A stretch of DNA of 59,536 bases, from assembly GCA_023474015.1 (NCBI GenBank), contig JAMCYN010000121.1:1-59536 (forward strand), written 5' to 3'. Shown piece by piece: positions 50,324 to 58,603 of the stretch (its first letter is position 1; each line of letters opens with the position of its first letter). The stretch is from Armatimonadota bacterium. Its GTDB lineage: Bacteria > Armatimonadota > UBA5829. The notes under the pieces were generated by a model, which did not search any database, had not been told where the DNA came from, and worked only from the letters and a program-made list of their open reading frames with translations. Position numbers and translations under genes: made by a program.

Positions 50324-50352
50324 TTAACAATCGGGGCCCGGACTGCTATAAT
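50324..50352 (+). promoter_or_regulatory. Promoter of the alpha-galactosidase-like gene
   Basis: TTAACA (50324-50329), a 17-base spacer and TATAAT (50347-50352) with an extended TGC. Repeats D2 and B lie between it and the start at 50541, giving a long hairpin-rich leader. Confidence 0.65.
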
Positions 50353-50367
50353 GCCTATGCAAGGGGC

Positions 50368-50522
50368 GCGTTCGTCCGGATTTGCAATCCGAGACGGAAG
50401 GGCGATCTGGGGATCTATTGTTGGGTGGCGATTTCCGAATCGCCACCCCAGAGCTAATCAGGGATTTCCAAATCCCCTCCCTTCTTTTTCGTGCTTTCTC
50501 CCTTTCGTGTTTTCGTGATTAA
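50368..50522. repeat. Family D palindrome cluster plus family B right arm
   Basis: CGGATTTGCAATCCG at 50378, a perfect 11-bp hairpin GGGTGGCGATT/AATCGCCACCC (50424-50449), GGGATTTCCAAATCCC (50460-50475), then TTTTTCGTGCTTTCTCCCTT and TTTTCGTGATT (to 50522). It would be part of the leader of the downstream gene. Confidence 0.75.
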
Positions 50523-50540
50523 TCCTGTTTGGAGTGACGA

Positions 50541-52637
50541 ATGAGTCTGCACAGCTTCCATACGCCGAGATTCCGGCTCGACATCGAGATTGATGACACG
50601 GTCCGCCGCATATCTCTGACCGACGTATACTCGAACGTGGCATTCGCCGATGGGGAGTACCGTTACTCGGCTTTCGTTGAATATGACGGCAAGATGGCGC
50701 GCCTCGAGGACCTCCACGACGCGACTCTATCGGAGGAGTATCCCGACAGGGGCGGCAAGATCGTCACCATCAGCGGATACCTTGGCGGTTCGACCGCGGA
50801 TGCCCGCGTCAACGTCCGCCACAGGCTGTTCGTCTCGGAGGATGAGGAGTTTGTCGAGGAGTTGATATTGCTTCGGAACGAGGGGACCAAGGACGTGATC
50901 CTGCGCGGCTACCGGTTCGGCTTCCGGAAGCGATTGGAGAAACCCGAAAAATACGGCGGACCGGGGACCGACATCGAGAATTACCGCCTGATCGCCCTGC
51001 CGTTCAGGTTGCAGCCGGACGGCACCAAGCACGACTACCAACTCGACGACATCTACCACGGACGCTATCAGGCCTCGGAGTTCTACAACCCCGCGCGGCT
51101 GGTGCAGGAAGTCGTGGACAAGGGCAGGGCGCGCTCCGAGGGCTGGGCCTGGACCGACGGCGAAAACGGCCTGTTGATTACCAAGTATAATCCACTGTCG
51201 GTCGAATACTCCATGCTGGATACCGAGCGTCGAGAGGACGGCGTCTACCTCAGCTTCGGCGGGGCGTCGGCATCGCTCTACAACGAACCTGTCGAGGCGC
51301 GGGTTATCAAGGCCGGAGGTGATTTCACATTCGGCCTCACCCGCTTCCACTTTTACGAAGGCCTCTGGCGGCGCGGGGCGTACATGTTCCGCGATCACAT
51401 GGCTGGTCTGGGCCACGGCCTCCCGGACGACTTCTCCCCTCCGCTCCACTGGGTCACGCAATATAACATCGGCTGGCATCACAACGACCCGGCCAAGCTG
51501 GCGGAGCATTACACCCTCGATGCTATGGAGAGCGAGGCGCGGCTCGCGAGCGAACTCGGCTGCGAGGCGCTGATGCTGGGACCCGGCTGGGAAGAGTGCG
51601 AGGGCGGGACTACGTGGGACACCGAGCGGCTCGGCGAGCCCAAAGACTTCGTTGCGAAGATGAAAGACGAATACGGCCTCGGCGTCGGCTTCCGAACGGT
51701 AGGCAGGAGCTACTGCGACGAGTATCACGGAATGTATCGCCGCAGGTCCGACGGCAGCTTCGGCTACTACGCCCCGTACCATCCCAATCCGTTCCACGAG
51801 CCGTGCTTGTGCAGCGCGCAATATCAGGAAGAGAAGCTCCGGCGGATCCTGAATATCATCGACGCCGGGATGAGGTTCATATCGTTCGACGAGTTCGACT
51901 GGCGCGGCCCTTGCCACGATCCCAACCACGGCCACGCTGTCCCGACCACTCCGAACATGCACGCGAACGCCGTCACGGAGCTGATATGCAAGCTGCGCGA
52001 AAAACGCCCGGATATTGAGATAGAGGCCCACGACCCGGTCTGGCCGTGGGGGATTCGCTATCTGCCCGTATATTATCTCTATGACTCAGTGGATTCGCCT
52101 AACGAGATCTGGGCGTTCGACTTCATGTGGAACCCGTTGGAGAACCTGCTCTCCGGTCGCGCGCTGAGCCTGTTCTATTATAACCTGGCCTACGATATCC
52201 CGCTCTACCTGCACATTCCCATGGACAGCGACAACGACAACTGCCTCGCGTTCTGGTGGTATGCGTCGACGGTTCGGCACTTGGGACTCGGCGGCGGAAA
52301 GAGTAACCCGTCGCGCCGCGAGGCCTACAAGGCCGCGATCGAGAAATATAAGTCTCTGCGCGATCTCTACGCCCGAGGCGAGTTCCACGCCATCGACGAA
52401 CTTACTCACATCCACGTGCTCCCCGACTCAGGCCGCTGTGTCGTGAACGCATTCAACCTGATCGACACCCCGATGTCTCGCACGGTGGATATCAGGCTGA
52501 GTGAGTTGGGTCTGGTGGAGGATGTCGAGGTTGACGGCGCGCCCTACCAGCTTAAGGGCGATAAGCTCACTCTCCAGCTCGACATCCCGCCGTTCAGCCC
52601 GGCGGTGATAAGTGTGGCGTTTAAGTTGGGTGGGTGA
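50541..52637 (+). CDS. Alpha-galactosidase-like TIM-barrel glycoside hydrolase
   Basis: 698 residues, no signal peptide. An N-terminal beta-rich domain (about 1-290) precedes a TIM barrel: HWVTQYNIGWHHNDPAKLAE, EALMLGPGWEECEGG, VGFRTVGRSYCDEYHGMYRR, FISFDEFDWRGPCHDPNHGH with a candidate nucleophile Asp, IEIEAHDPVWPWGIR, and LYLHIPMDSDNDNCLAFWW. A C-terminal beta-sandwich (about 615-698) follows. The order resembles clan GH-D (GH27/GH36) enzymes, but catalytic residues are not certain. It is probably a cytoplasmic glycosidase of plant- or exopolysaccharide-derived sugars. Confidence 0.7.
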   Translation: MSLHSFHTPRFRLDIEIDDTVRRISLTDVYSNVAFADGEYRYSAFVEYDGKMARLEDLHDATLSEEYPDRGGKIVTISGYLGGSTADARVNVRHRLFVSEDEEFVEELILLRNEGTKDVILRGYRFGFRKRLEKPEKYGGPGTDIENYRLIALPFRLQPDGTKHDYQLDDIYHGRYQASEFYNPARLVQEVVDKGRARSEGWAWTDGENGLLITKYNPLSVEYSMLDTERREDGVYLSFGGASASLYNEPVEARVIKAGGDFTFGLTRFHFYEGLWRRGAYMFRDHMAGLGHGLPDDFSPPLHWVTQYNIGWHHNDPAKLAEHYTLDAMESEARLASELGCEALMLGPGWEECEGGTTWDTERLGEPKDFVAKMKDEYGLGVGFRTVGRSYCDEYHGMYRRRSDGSFGYYAPYHPNPFHEPCLCSAQYQEEKLRRILNIIDAGMRFISFDEFDWRGPCHDPNHGHAVPTTPNMHANAVTELICKLREKRPDIEIEAHDPVWPWGIRYLPVYYLYDSVDSPNEIWAFDFMWNPLENLLSGRALSLFYYNLAYDIPLYLHIPMDSDNDNCLAFWWYASTVRHLGLGGGKSNPSRREAYKAAIEKYKSLRDLYARGEFHAIDELTHIHVLPDSGRCVVNAFNLIDTPMSRTVDIRLSELGLVEDVEVDGAPYQLKGDKLTLQLDIPPFSPAVISVAFKLGG

Positions 52638-52673
52638 GTGCCGTGGACACGACAAGCCTCGGATTCTCGGGGC

Positions 52674-53087
52674 TTATCGTTGCGGCTTAGAATGCTTCTG
52701 CATCTCCCGGTCTATGAACCGCCCGAGGAAAAACGGCAGCAGCAGGATCAGCGCGCGGATCACCACCCCGACCACATAATCCGGTATTTCCTGATCAGGG
52801 TCGGCTAACCACCGGCTTGCCGCCACCGCGGTGATGGTGAACACGAATACCCACTTGGTATATGATCGCGCGGTCTCTCCATAAGATGGCTCTCGCCACC
52901 CGATCCCCGCGAATAGCGCCGCTATACCGAACAGAGTATATACCGCGATGAGAATGATGGTCTGGGCGTGTTGAGGGATAGCCAGCGCCAGGACGGTTAC
53001 CGGCACGGCAAAAACCAGAAGAATTGCAGCCAATTGCACGATCAATACAATCGTGCTCTCATTCCTTTCGTCCGTTTCGCCGGGCAT
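52674..53087 (-). CDS. Small multi-pass membrane protein
   Basis: 137 residues; GGAGGA lies seven bases before the ATG. Four hydrophobic segments: IVLIVQLAAILLVFAVPVTV, TIILIAVYTLFGIAALFAGI, KWVFVFTITAVAASRWL and VIRALILLLPFFLGRFI. I do not recognise a family. It is transcribed toward the alpha-galactosidase-like gene and lies upstream of nothing else on its strand within 30 bases. Confidence 0.7.
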   Translation of the reverse strand: MPGETDERNESTIVLIVQLAAILLVFAVPVTVLALAIPQHAQTIILIAVYTLFGIAALFAGIGWREPSYGETARSYTKWVFVFTITAVAASRWLADPDQEIPDYVVGVVIRALILLLPFFLGRFIDREMQKHSKPQR

Positions 53088-53160
53088 GGCCGGTTCCTCC
53101 AGGGGCGTGGGAACGCTCTTCTATAAGATTAGTGGAGAGCCGGGCTCTCTTTTTGAGGTC

Positions 53161-53574
53161 CTACGCTAGCTCAGACGTGCAATGCGGGCAGCGCGTAGCC
53201 TGAACCGCGATCATCGATGTGCAATACGGACAAACCTTGGTCGTGGCCGGTCGCCCCTTGTTGACCAACCGAACGATCAGGAACACCGCGAACGCTATGA
53301 TCAGGAAGTTGATCACGGTGTTGATGAAGATCCCGTAGTTGATCGTTGGAGCGCCCGCTTGCTGCGCTTCAGACAGTGATCCGTAGTGCTGATTTGACAG
53401 GTTGACGAACAGGTTGCTGAAGTCCACCTGCCCCAGCAGCAAGCCTATGGGCGGCATTAGGATATCTTTCACGAACGACAGCACGACAGCTCCGAACGCG
53501 ACGCCCAGGACAACGGCGACCGCCAAGTCGATCACGTTGCCGCGTCTGATGAAATCCTTGAACTCCTTAAGCAT
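53161..53574 (-). CDS. mscL: Large-conductance mechanosensitive channel MscL with zinc-ribbon tail
   Basis: 137 residues from ATG 53574 (AAGGGGA upstream). It begins [20 protein letters not shown], followed by [21 protein letters not shown], the MscL pore helix signature, and a second helix [21 protein letters not shown]. The C-terminus has [18 protein letters not shown], a zinc ribbon found in several bacterial MscL proteins. It opens under hypo-osmotic stress to release solutes. Confidence 0.95.
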   Translation of the reverse strand: MLKEFKDFIRRGNVIDLAVAVVLGVAFGAVVLSFVKDILMPPIGLLLGQVDFSNLFVNLSNQHYGSLSEAQQAGAPTINYGIFINTVINFLIIAFAVFLIVRLVNKGRPATTKVCPYCTSMIAVQATRCPHCTSELA

Positions 53575-53827
53575 TTGTCGTATCCCCTTTCCGAGTGTGT
53601 ATTGGTTTCGCGCCAAATCACTTGCTTGCGAACGCAAACATCAGGGTGGGTACTATGGGACAAATCTTACCACCCGAGTTTTCTCCAGTCAATAGCTGTC
53701 TCAAGGCCGGAGCCAAATCGGAGGTAAACCCACCTCTATGCTGAGGGAACGGCAATATGCGCGAAGTTGCGTATGACTATGAAGGAAAGTTCCGCGGCAC
53801 GCAAATATGCAGGCTTCTAAATGGGGC

Positions 53828-53855
53828 GCGGGGCCTGGTTGGCGACAGGCCCCGC
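53828..53855. terminator. Strong stem-loop after the PEP-CTERM gene
   Basis: GCGGGGCCTG pairs perfectly with CAGGCCCCGC around GTTGGCGA (53828-53855). On the minus strand it lies just beyond the stop at 53867. There is no T tract, so it is a 3'-end hairpin more than a classic terminator. Confidence 0.5.
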
Positions 53856-53866
53856 GGTCGAATTGG

Positions 53867-54541
53867 TTACTTACAGCGTGAGCGGAGGAGCTTCACCGAG
53901 CCGGCGAAGCCGATCAACGAGCAGAGTGCCATTATTGAGGAAGGTTCAGGTACGGCTGTGGCCGCTACAGGACTGTCGGGGTTGCCGCCGAACCAATCAG
54001 GGGCCGGGGAATAGCTCCACCAGTCCCAAGAATTGTTCTCAAGCGGGCGGCCTGTGAAGCCTGCCAGGGCGTATCCCCAGTCCAACAGGGAAGTCGAGAA
54101 AGTCTCGCGGCCATCTATCGTGTTATAGGACCAATACCCGGCTGTCATCCAGCCCTCTTTGTAGTGATCGGCTGCGTCCCCCGCGTGGCCGGTCTCGTCA
54201 GCGCCGGGAACGTAGGAGTAGCCGTTGTTATTCACGTCATACCCTATACCGAAGACGACGATGCCACCATGGTTTTCGTAGTTAGCGAAAAGACGCGGAT
54301 CGTTGGCGACAACGGCGTTGAACATATCATAGCCGGTTGCGGCTCCGGTCCAGCGGTAGCCCCAGGCGAGGCTCGCGGGGTTTATGCCGTCGTTCCAGTC
54401 GATAACGATGGCCGCCTGATTGCTTCCCGAGCCGACCCAATAGTCGATGTCGGAGAACGAGAACGCGCCCGCTCCCCCGGCGACCATGGCCAACAGCGCC
54501 ATGGCCGCAACGATAGTGATAGTGCTTCTGTTTCTAGTCAT
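53867..54541 (-). CDS. Secreted PEP-CTERM sorting-domain protein
   Basis: 224 residues; AAAGGAG lies before the ATG. Signal peptide MTRNRSTITIVAAMALLAMVAGGAGAF. Body of about 170 residues rich in Trp, Tyr, Gly and Asn (WNDGINPASLAWGYRWTGAA, GYSYVPGADETGH, SWDWWSYSPAPDWFGG). PEP-CTERM tail: VPEPSS, the hydrophobic stretch IMALCSLIGFAGSV, then basic residues. This type is exported and anchored by exosortase, often linked to exopolysaccharide. It follows the B12-operon genes on the same strand after 95 bases, so read-through control is possible. Confidence 0.85.
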   Translation of the reverse strand: MTRNRSTITIVAAMALLAMVAGGAGAFSFSDIDYWVGSGSNQAAIVIDWNDGINPASLAWGYRWTGAATGYDMFNAVVANDPRLFANYENHGGIVVFGIGYDVNNNGYSYVPGADETGHAGDAADHYKEGWMTAGYWSYNTIDGRETFSTSLLDWGYALAGFTGRPLENNSWDWWSYSPAPDWFGGNPDSPVAATAVPEPSSIMALCSLIGFAGSVKLLRSRCK

Positions 54542-54636
54542 CTTTTTCTCCTTTGATTTCTAAATTTGCTGATCTTCAGCAGTTCTATCTCACCCCTCAG
54601 GCGCGATACCCGAAGAGATGGTAGCTTGTTAAGGAC

Positions 54637-56061
54637 CTAATACACGTCGGTCGAGTCTCTCAGTCGAAGGACGTATGCCGGATTTCCGTTCGCATCGTTT
54701 TCAAGAGAGCTGATCCCGGTCACCGTCACATAAGCATTGTCTGCGGGTGGGTTGAATGTCGCGCTAGGGCCGACGCCATCAGCCGGATTGCGCGGAGCGA
54801 TGCACTTGATGCCGGTTCCTGAGCCGTCGTTGACATAGAACGACTTGGCCGCCGCGTCCACTTGATTCACCCTGCCCCAGGTGCGAATGAGCATGCCGGT
54901 GTTATCCGGGCCGAATGCACCTCCAACAGACTTGTTTGGCATTCCAATCGGCGGGACGGTCCCGTCCGGTTGGGTGCTCTCGATCGCGGTCACTCGGATT
55001 ACCCTCTCGCCGCCCAACGTGTCCAGGTCGCCGTAGACCGTGACGGTCTTCCCGCGAGGAATCACTCTTCCGAGCAGTCTGATACCTGTGATTCCGCGCC
55101 CGCCCTGAACGTAGCAGAACGGCCCGGTCTCAAACGTTCCGGCGCTCACCGCCGCATCCTGAATGATCACGCGCGAGCCGTCCGGCTGGCACTTTGCCTG
55201 CCCCGTTGAAACAGGGAGGACTCGGTGGCTGACACGAGCGAGCGCGTCGACCTCTCCCTCATAGGCAAACCCGAACTCGTCGTGGATGTTCGCCGTGACT
55301 TTGACATAACGTATCCACTTGCGGCCCGTATCAGGATCGACTGGCAGATCGAGCCCGCCGATGTCGAAAGACGTCCCGCCGGCCGAGCCCTTATACATAT
55401 CGATGGCGTCAGCGACCGTCCTCGCGCCGAAGTCTGACGGACTAAAGGCAGGGTCGACCGGTTTGGTAAAGTCGAGCTCGGCCGCCGACCAATCGTGGTT
55501 CACCCAGTCCCACGCCCAGGATTGAGTGGGGGCGTAGTCATCGGCATACGGGCCGGCGATGTAGTCGAACCACGTGACGCCGTCCTGGCTGACGCTGACG
55601 GTCATCGGCTCCTCGCCCCGCTCGATCCCATTCTTGATGGTGTAGGACTCCATATTCGTGTCCTTCTGGACGTAACCAAGGCCGGTGAAGCGGGAATTGC
55701 CGAAGACTATGAAGTCCCGGCCGTACCAGTTCTCGGGATCGTCCTGAATGGGCGGGTCGAACTGCACCGTTATGTGCCCGCCGTCCAGAATAGTTGTGAC
55801 CAGCTTGTTGCCATCCGGATCGGTCCTATAAGCTCCGTAGACCATGGAGCAATGGAATACGCCCGGCAGAGTAGGCCACCACCCGTTCTCCTGAATCAGG
55901 GTGGAGGGCTTGCCCAGCACCGCCGAAGGTGAATCATAGGGCGCGGCGCCGAGGTTGCCGTAGTCGACGACGCTGCTCGCCCAAGGATCGCCCTGGGCAA
56001 TGGAACAGCATACCAAGCCGCCTGCCAGCACCAACGTCAACCTCTTTGCGAACATTTTCAA
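54637..56061 (-). CDS. Secreted protein of the cobalamin-riboswitch operon
   Basis: 474 residues from TTG 56061, AAGGAG nine bases upstream. Signal peptide RLTLVLAGGLVCCSIAQG. The first 270 residues form a repeated beta-rich surface domain (GGHITVQFDPPIQDD, GRDFIVFGNSRFTGLGY, PMTVSVSQDGVTWFDYIAGP, FDIGGLDLPVDPDTGRKWI, FAYEGEVDALARV). The DFIVFGN and EPMTVSVSQDG words resemble B12-associated cell-surface proteins of Bacteroidetes. A C-terminal region (about 300-470) adds OB-fold-like strands (IPRGKTVTVYGDLDTLGGE, FYVNDGSGTGIKC, AYVTVTGISSLENDANG). It is 24 bases behind the prepilin-like gene. A role in cobalamin capture is inferred from the riboswitch. Confidence 0.72.
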   Translation of the reverse strand: MKMFAKRLTLVLAGGLVCCSIAQGDPWASSVVDYGNLGAAPYDSPSAVLGKPSTLIQENGWWPTLPGVFHCSMVYGAYRTDPDGNKLVTTILDGGHITVQFDPPIQDDPENWYGRDFIVFGNSRFTGLGYVQKDTNMESYTIKNGIERGEEPMTVSVSQDGVTWFDYIAGPYADDYAPTQSWAWDWVNHDWSAAELDFTKPVDPAFSPSDFGARTVADAIDMYKGSAGGTSFDIGGLDLPVDPDTGRKWIRYVKVTANIHDEFGFAYEGEVDALARVSHRVLPVSTGQAKCQPDGSRVIIQDAAVSAGTFETGPFCYVQGGRGITGIRLLGRVIPRGKTVTVYGDLDTLGGERVIRVTAIESTQPDGTVPPIGMPNKSVGGAFGPDNTGMLIRTWGRVNQVDAAAKSFYVNDGSGTGIKCIAPRNPADGVGPSATFNPPADNAYVTVTGISSLENDANGNPAYVLRLRDSTDVY

Positions 56062-56085
56062 AATGTTGATCTCCTTGCCATTCTT

Positions 56086-56889
56086 TTACTTCAGGTCGTA
56101 GGCCGAGTCGTCAGAAGAGAGCATACCGCACTCGGGCGAATATGTCGGCTTGTATAGGTACTTCTTGTTTGTAAGGCGGACGCTTCCATCGGCGTAGGCG
56201 ACGCAAGCGAAACCGTTGTGCCTGAAGTGGACGGTTGCGCTCCGGAGTGGATTTCCGGCTGTTCGGTCGCTCGGCGCGCGGAGGTAGTTGTGTGGGCTTG
56301 CAGGATTTCCGTAGCCCGCGTCGGCAAAGACGGCGGTGCGCGACGGCTGCGCGATCTGCTCCAGCAGGCAGGAGTTGTGCGCCATGCTCCGGCTGTTGCA
56401 TGTGAATTCCGCGCCGATGTAGCTGGTGTTGTAGGCATAGCCCGTATATGGGCGCTCGTAGGGATCGGGGCCGTCGGATGTCTTGGGTGGGACATATGAG
56501 GGGCAACTGTAGATCTGTCCACACTTAGTGTAGCGTGAAAGCAGGCCGGGGGTCCAGCCGTCGTATCCGCCCGCGAAGTCCCAACTGACTTCCCGGCCGT
56601 CACGCCATTCGATGGATATGCACGCCCTGCCGTTGTTGTCGTCGGCGTACGCAAGCCACGCCGCCGCGACCTGCCTGAGGTTTGAAATGCATTTCGCCCG
56701 CTTGGCGCTAGCCTTGGCCGTGGCAAAAACGGGGAAGAGTATCGCCGCCAGCACGGCGATCACGGCGATCACCACCAGCAGCTCTATAAGAGTGAATCCG
56801 CTATAAAACCGAAAACGGGCTCGCCGCCCATTTCGGAAGTTGTCTGGGACGGGAGCCCGATAGCTGTTTGCGCAGCAGGCGTCCGACAT
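56086..56889 (-). CDS. Type IV prepilin-like H-x9-DG protein under B12 riboswitch
   Basis: 267 residues from ATG 56889, chosen for GGAGG six bases upstream; an upstream in-frame ATG would enter the riboswitch region. Prepilin N-terminus SGFTLIELLVVIAVIAVLAA, then the amphipathic helix ATAKASAKRAKCISNLRQVAA. The globular part has paired Cys (CGQIYSCPSYVPP, CNSRSMAHNSC) and the H-x9-DG motif (HNGFACVAYADG). These DUF1559-like pilins are known from Planctomycetes and Armatimonadota. Its own Shine-Dalgarno lies beside the aptamer, so B12 binding can control its translation. Confidence 0.85.
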   Translation of the reverse strand: MSDACCANSYRAPVPDNFRNGRRARFRFYSGFTLIELLVVIAVIAVLAAILFPVFATAKASAKRAKCISNLRQVAAAWLAYADDNNGRACISIEWRDGREVSWDFAGGYDGWTPGLLSRYTKCGQIYSCPSYVPPKTSDGPDPYERPYTGYAYNTSYIGAEFTCNSRSMAHNSCLLEQIAQPSRTAVFADAGYGNPASPHNYLRAPSDRTAGNPLRSATVHFRHNGFACVAYADGSVRLTNKKYLYKPTYSPECGMLSSDDSAYDLK

Positions 56890-56932
56890 CTTTGCCTCCG
56901 AAGATGAAGTGCTCATGCGAATCAAGGCAGGT

Positions 56933-57087
56933 CTTCTGACTTCCGGATCGCTCTACCTCGGCTCCTTCCCAACCCGAATTGCTCGGATCAGTGGATAAAG
57001 CCGGATCGTCCCCGGTTACAGCGGCGGGCCCGTGACGGTCTTTCACCGTCTTCCCTTTTACGCCCCGATGTTGCTGGGGCGGCCTTG
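56933..57087 (-). promoter_or_regulatory. Cobalamin (B12) riboswitch aptamer
   Basis: On the minus strand: P1 pairing GCAAGGC/GCCTTG (57082-57087 with 56933-56938), GGGAAGACGGTGAAAGACCG, the conserved GGGCCCGCCGCTGTAACC, CCACTG, and GGGAAGG before the closing stem. These are the core elements of the cobalamin riboswitch. About 43 bases separate the aptamer from the prepilin-like gene, whose ribosome site (56890-56903) is the likely control point. Confidence 0.93.
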
Positions 57088-57267
57088 CTCGCCATTCGAT
57101 ATTCGTTTGTCAACGAAACAAAGTATAGCAGGCTGCGCGGGCGGCTGTCAATATACTTTCGGGGCGTTTTTTGGGCCATTTTGGGGAACATTAATAATGT
57201 AGAGCTGCGTCATGCATGAATATCAGACCCCTGCCGGTAGCCTAGCGTTGAGAAAGGAGTCACAGCA

Positions 57268-58290
57268 ATGCACAGGTCTACTAAGTACCTTATCGTCTTA
57301 CTAACCGCGGCCCTTGTTTCTTCCGTGTCCACCAAACCGGCCCACTCGGGCTCGATAGCCACGAAGGTCCTCACGGGCGCGGCGGTAGGTTTCGCCGTCA
57401 CCAAGACCGCGAAGCCTCTCGACAAGTTCATCAACACGGTCACCCTCCGCAACGGAATGCAGAGCCGGATGGCCACCAAGGTTGTCCCCATCCTGAGCGT
57501 CGGCGAGAAGGGCTATGTCGGCGGGGCGCAGGTCTCCGGACCGGCCGCCGTGATCGACAAGGTCGAGGCCGTCTTTCAGTACGAGAAGAACTTCAGCAAC
57601 AACAACTATCGCGCCAAGGTATTAGTGCCCAGCGCGAGCCTCAACCCGTTGAAACTCGAGCGAGTGCCTAAGGCCGGGGTGACGGCCATTATCGACGTCG
57701 CGCTCGACGGCGGTTTGCGCTACCACACCGTCGGCACGCCGATACGCGCGGGCGATGTGGTCCGTGGCGCGGGGCTGCTGGTCGTGGTGAAGAACACAGG
57801 CCCCGCAATCAACAAGGCTCTGAACATGATTACGTTCAACAAGGGATACTCCACCAAGGTCGTTCCGATGGGCAGCGTCGGCGAGAAGATGTACCTGGGT
57901 GGCGCGCAGATATCGGCCTCTACCCGGACCATCAACGCCGTCAACGCGCTCTGGCAGTATGACGACCTCTTCAGCAACGGCCGGTTCCGCGTGAAGGTGC
58001 TGGTCCCGACCACGTCCAGCAATCCTCTCAAGATGAAGAGGGTCGACGGCGCGGGCGTCACGGCTGTGATTGACATGGCCCTTGCTCAACAGGAAGACCT
58101 CCAAAGAGAGAGAAAGCGCGAACGTTATCCCCTCGGCGGAATCCTGGGTGGCCTGGAGCGTGATCGGGATGAAGACCGCCACGACAATGGCCTCCACAAG
58201 GGCTGGTATAAGGGCAAGCACAAAGGCCGAAAGAACCCGCAGGTAGACGAGAAGTGGCGAGAGAAGTTCGAAGACAAAGAGCGCGACTAG
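57268..58290 (+). CDS. Exported protein with an internal duplication and charged tail
   Basis: 340 residues; AAGGAG lies before the ATG. Signal peptide MHRSTKYLIVLLTAALVSSV. Residues 37-146 and 167-272 are two copies of one domain: NG-x-x-S-x2-TKVVP-x-x-SVGEK-x-Y-x-GGAQ, then QY-x3-FSN, KVLVP, NPLK-x-x-RV, AGVTA-x-IDVAL. The last 65 residues are basic and acidic (KGWYKGKHKGRKNPQ). I recognise no family. It is divergent from the riboswitch operon. The duplication and tail suggest a surface-binding protein. Confidence 0.8.
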   Translation: MHRSTKYLIVLLTAALVSSVSTKPAHSGSIATKVLTGAAVGFAVTKTAKPLDKFINTVTLRNGMQSRMATKVVPILSVGEKGYVGGAQVSGPAAVIDKVEAVFQYEKNFSNNNYRAKVLVPSASLNPLKLERVPKAGVTAIIDVALDGGLRYHTVGTPIRAGDVVRGAGLLVVVKNTGPAINKALNMITFNKGYSTKVVPMGSVGEKMYLGGAQISASTRTINAVNALWQYDDLFSNGRFRVKVLVPTTSSNPLKMKRVDGAGVTAVIDMALAQQEDLQRERKRERYPLGGILGGLERDRDEDRHDNGLHKGWYKGKHKGRKNPQVDEKWREKFEDKERD

Positions 58291-58305
58291 AGTGCTCTCC
58301 ACATC

Positions 58306-58388
58306 AGTTACGAGTTTGCGGGTTTGCGAGTTGCGGGTTGGGCAGGGTCTCTTCAATTCGTAACTCGCCAACCCGAAACCCGTAACGA
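58306..58388. repeat. Dispersed inverted-repeat element, family E copy 2
   Basis: GTTACGAGTTTGCGGGTTTG on the left and AATTCGTAACTCGCCAACCC on the right, as in the copy at 23269-23347. Confidence 0.75.
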
Positions 58389-58417
58389 ATCTCTTGCACA
58401 AATTCGCAAAACATGGG

Positions 58418-58446
58418 TTTACTCTCTGGCCCAACTGTGTTAATAT
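58418..58446 (+). promoter_or_regulatory. Promoter of the NlpC/P60 gene
   Basis: TTTACT (58418-58423), a 17-base spacer and TAATAT (58441-58446). The leader to the TTG start at 58604 is about 150 bases. Confidence 0.55.
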
Positions 58447-58513
58447 AGCTCTTGTGTTCGACAACAGACTCGGCCATTAACGGGCAAGCGACACACTTTA
58501 GAAAAGAGGAAGG

Positions 58514-58568
58514 GGCGCCTACCCGCAATCTTGGGCGGTGATGGAGCCAAGACGGCTCCCAAAGGCGC
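58514..58568 (+). promoter_or_regulatory. Three-way-junction leader structure before NlpC/P60
   Basis: GCGCC (58515-58519) pairs with GGCGC (58564-58568), enclosing CCGC/GCGG (58523-58537) and GGAGCC/GGCTCC (58543-58559). It sits in the leader of a wall hydrolase, a gene type often controlled by c-di-AMP riboswitches, but the conserved ydaO sequence words were not evident. Confidence 0.4.
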
Positions 58569-58603
58569 GGTGGGAATGGAATAAAACCAAGGAGGTTGTT
58601 CCA

